Made by a program: the position numbers and the translations under genes. The notes under the pieces are model-generated. The model worked only from the letters and a program-made list of their open reading frames with translations. It made no database searches and was not told the DNA's origin. Shown here in pieces: positions 62,092 to 64,000 of a stretch of 64,000 nucleotides of DNA (position 1 is its first letter; the number at the start of each line of letters is the position of its first letter). Source of the DNA: Holophagales bacterium (GTDB lineage: Bacteria > Acidobacteriota > Thermoanaerobaculia > Multivoradales > Multivoraceae); contig VXVC01000007.1 of assembly GCA_009836625.1 (NCBI GenBank), forward strand, positions 1 to 64,000, in the 5' to 3' direction.

Positions 62092-64000
62092 GCTTCCGGG
62101 TCTTCGTCGTCTTCCGACCCCGGAGCCGTCTCCCACTCGTACTCGATCCCCCGAACGTGGCGCTCGAACCAGTCGATCTCCACGTTCACCTTGAACAGCT
62201 CGTGGCGGAGCTCGCGCCAGCCGTGGGGCTCCCGCGGAGCGACGTAGAGGTGGGTCTCCACTCCGTTCGTCTTCAACGCCCGGTACAGCTCCACCGACTG
62301 GGGCGGCGGCACGCGCACGTCGTTCTCACCGACCAGGACGAGCGTCGGGGTCGTCACCTTGTAGACGTCCTTGAGCGGCGAGTTCTCCCAGTAGACGCCG
62401 ATCGGCGCGTCCTCCTGCCACGGCGTGCCGCCGAACCAGGGAGTGCGGTAGGTCCGCACGTCGCTCTGGCCGTACATCGAGATCCAGTTCACCGCGCCGG
62501 CGCCCGACGACGCCGCCTTGAAGCGGTCGGTGTGGGTGATGATCTTGTTCGTCATGTGACCGCCACCGCTCCAGCCCATCTTGGCCATGCGGTCGCCGTC
62601 GACGAGTCCGAGCTCGATCAGGTGGTCGACTCCTGTCATCACGTCCAGGTGCGCCTGGTGGAAGTAGTGGCCGACCATGTCGCGCAGAAACGGGTCCCCG
62701 TAGCCGGTGCTCCCCCGGTAGTTCGGCTTGAAGACGAAGTAGCCACGGACGGCCAGCACCTGGACGTAGTTGGACCAGCGGCCGAACCCGAACTTGTCCG
62801 AGGCCGCGGGCCCGCCGTGCGTCTGGACGACCAGGGGGTACCTGTTGCCCTCCTCGTAATCGAGCGGGTAGTAGAGGAGGCCCTCGACTTCGACGCCGTC
62901 CTCCCCCGGCCATCGGATCGCTTCCTGGCGGGGCAGCAGGAAGGTCTCGTCCAGGTAGTCGTAGACCGAGGTCACCTTGGTGGGCGCACCTCCACCCGCC
63001 GGCATCACGTGGATGTCGCCGGCGTTCTCGCGGCGGTTGATGCCGAAGGCATGCAGGCCCGCGCCTCGGGAGTAGTGCCACGAGCCCAGCGCGTGGTCCC
63101 CGTCGGTCAGCGCCCTCGGCGCTGAATCGTCGACCGCGGCGTGGAAGAGCTGACTTCGCACTCCGGTGTTCGCGGTGAAGTAGATCGAGCCGTCCTCGGC
63201 CCACCGGGCGCCGTTGACCTCGTGGGTCATGTCCTCGTAGAGCAGACGGTGCGGGCCGCCGCCGGCCGGGACGACGAAGACGTTCGTGTTGAAGTAGGTC
63301 TCCAGATCGGCGCTGGAGTTGGTCAGAAACATGACGTGCTTCCCGTCGGGAGACAGCTCGGCGCTGGACTCGCTCACCGTGTTGTCGGTGAGCTGCCGGG
63401 CGTTGCCGCCGTCCGCGTCCATGATCCAGACCTCGCCCTCGTCCCGGTTGTCGAAGAGCGGCGTGGGCGCCCGGTGGTGGGCGATCCGCGCGCCGTCCGC
63501 CGAGATCCGAAAGCCGACGACCGAGAAGTCGCCCTCGGTGATTCGCTCGACGCTCCCCCGGTCGTCGCCCGTCCAGGCGACCCGGAACAGATGCCGCTGC
63601 TTGTAGTCCTCGTCGAAGGCGAAGACGTCGTCCTTCAGTTCGTCCTTCTTCTTCTCCTCGGGAGTCTTCGGTTCGGCGGCAACGAAGAAGATGTGCTCGC
63701 CGTCCGGCGAGAATTCGTAGCTCTGAACGGAACTCTCGTGGCTCGTCAGCGGCGAGGCTTCCCCGCCACCGTTCGGGAGGAGGTAGATCTGGGAGAACTC
63801 GTCTTCGCCGCGCGTCGCGAGAAAGGCCACGTAGTTCCCGTCCGGAGACCAGCGCGGGCTCGACTCTCCCTTCTCGCCGGAGGTCAACCGCACCTCGCCC
63901 GTGCCGTCCATCCCGATCCGGTGGATGTGGGTCGTGCGGCCGTTCTTCTTCCAGTCCGTGTCGCTCCGGGTGTACAGGAGCTGGTCGCCGTCCGGGGAGA
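62088..64000 (-). CDS. S9 family peptidase (acylaminoacyl-peptidase type), N-terminus outside window
   Basis: The open frame enters from the right edge; 637 residues are visible. TolB-like beta-propeller repeats (SSPRWSPDGNYVAFLA, YEFSPDGEHIFFVA, SAELSPDGKHVMFLT) precede a catalytic domain. The triad is Ser in MGWSGGGHMT, Asp in LVGENDVRVPP and His in APREPHGW. The family trims blocked or short peptides, usually in the periplasm or cytoplasm. The missing N-terminus would show whether it is secreted. It is coupled to the downstream membrane-protein gene. Confidence 0.92.
   Translation of the reverse strand, partial: SPDGDQLLYTRSDTDWKKNGRTTHIHRIGMDGTGEVRLTSGEKGESSPRWSPDGNYVAFLATRGEDEFSQIYLLPNGGGEASPLTSHESSVQSYEFSPDGEHIFFVAAEPKTPEEKKKDELKDDVFAFDEDYKQRHLFRVAWTGDDRGSVERITEGDFSVVGFRISADGARIAHHRAPTPLFDNRDEGEVWIMDADGGNARQLTDNTVSESSAELSPDGKHVMFLTNSSADLETYFNTNVFVVPAGGGPHRLLYEDMTHEVNGARWAEDGSIYFTANTGVRSQLFHAAVDDSAPRALTDGDHALGSWHYSRGAGLHAFGINRRENAGDIHVMPAGGGAPTKVTSVYDYLDETFLLPRQEAIRWPGEDGVEVEGLLYYPLDYEEGNRYPLVVQTHGGPAASDKFGFGRWSNYVQVLAVRGYFVFKPNYRGSTGYGDPFLRDMVGHYFHQAHLDVMTGVDHLIELGLVDGDRMAKMGWSGGGHMTNKIITHTDRFKAASSGAGAVNWISMYGQSDVRTYRTPWFGGTPWQEDAPIGVYWENSPLKDVYKVTTPTLVLVGENDVRVPPPQSVELYRALKTNGVETHLYVAPREPHGWRELRHELFKVNVEIDWFERHVRGIEYEWETAPGSEDDEDPEA

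Overview
The window is high-GC, densely packed DNA from a diderm, probably free-living or host-associated heterotrophic bacterium. Diderm is supported by a TonB-dependent outer-membrane receptor, lipoprotein signals and several twin-arginine signals. The wealth of S9, M19, M3 and beta-lactamase-type hydrolases with GPH-type transporters resembles uncultivated Acidobacteriota or similar marine lineages. That placement is an impression only: no rRNA or tRNA gene was seen and no taxon marker was tested. No phage, insertion sequence or CRISPR array was recognised, and no gene-free stretch exceeds 300 bp.

Layout. 1-3310 (minus): truncated S9 peptidase and a Tat-exported serine hydrolase, divergent from 3397-11600 (plus): TonB receptor, TetR regulator, two alpha/beta hydrolases, a GPH transporter and an M3 oligopeptidase. 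The divergent promoter carries a 15-bp tandem operator. 11615-17170: an SDR, a long inverted-repeat element, then a POT peptide transporter, gamma-glutamyltransferase and M19 dipeptidase that together look like a gamma-glutamyl-peptide/glutathione scavenging set. 17182-21583 (minus): amidohydrolase, cyclophilin lipoprotein and S9 peptidase operon, divergent from a class A beta-lactamase homologue and a TetR gene. 23562-31074: an enolase-superfamily enzyme divergent from a tightly coupled operon of GPH transporter, serine hydrolase, CPBP protease, Rieske oxygenase alpha and beta subunits and an SDR.

31069-35267 (minus): ring-cleaving dioxygenase, hydrolase, CapA-like protein and a two-gene nucleotidyltransferase module. 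35327-36193: PEP mutase/isocitrate lyase family enzyme. 36195-39112 (minus): a putative Sec-exported hydrophobic peptide, a small membrane protein and a dedicated ABC permease/ATPase. This is the best candidate here for an undescribed system. 39273-39847: MazF/ribbon-helix-helix toxin-antitoxin pair with a clear operator. 39892-46756: MFS transporter and N-acyl-D-amino-acid deacylase-like lipoprotein, divergent from a metal-site-degenerate M19 homologue, a serine hydrolase and a YkvI-like membrane protein.

46811-53932: YIP1-like protein, aldo/keto reductase, hydroxyisobutyrate-dehydrogenase-like enzyme, SDR, DUF4143 ATPase and KatG. 54041-59989: acyl-CoA ligase, serine hydrolase, PhyH oxygenase, GPH transporter and LLM flavoprotein. 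60039-64000: a cytochrome c/copper-monooxygenase fusion, an unknown membrane protein and a truncated S9 peptidase. The common theme is export or uptake plus hydrolysis and oxidation of peptides, esters and aromatic or lipid-like compounds. Most genes are organised as short transporter-hydrolase-oxygenase operons with 4-bp start/stop overlaps.
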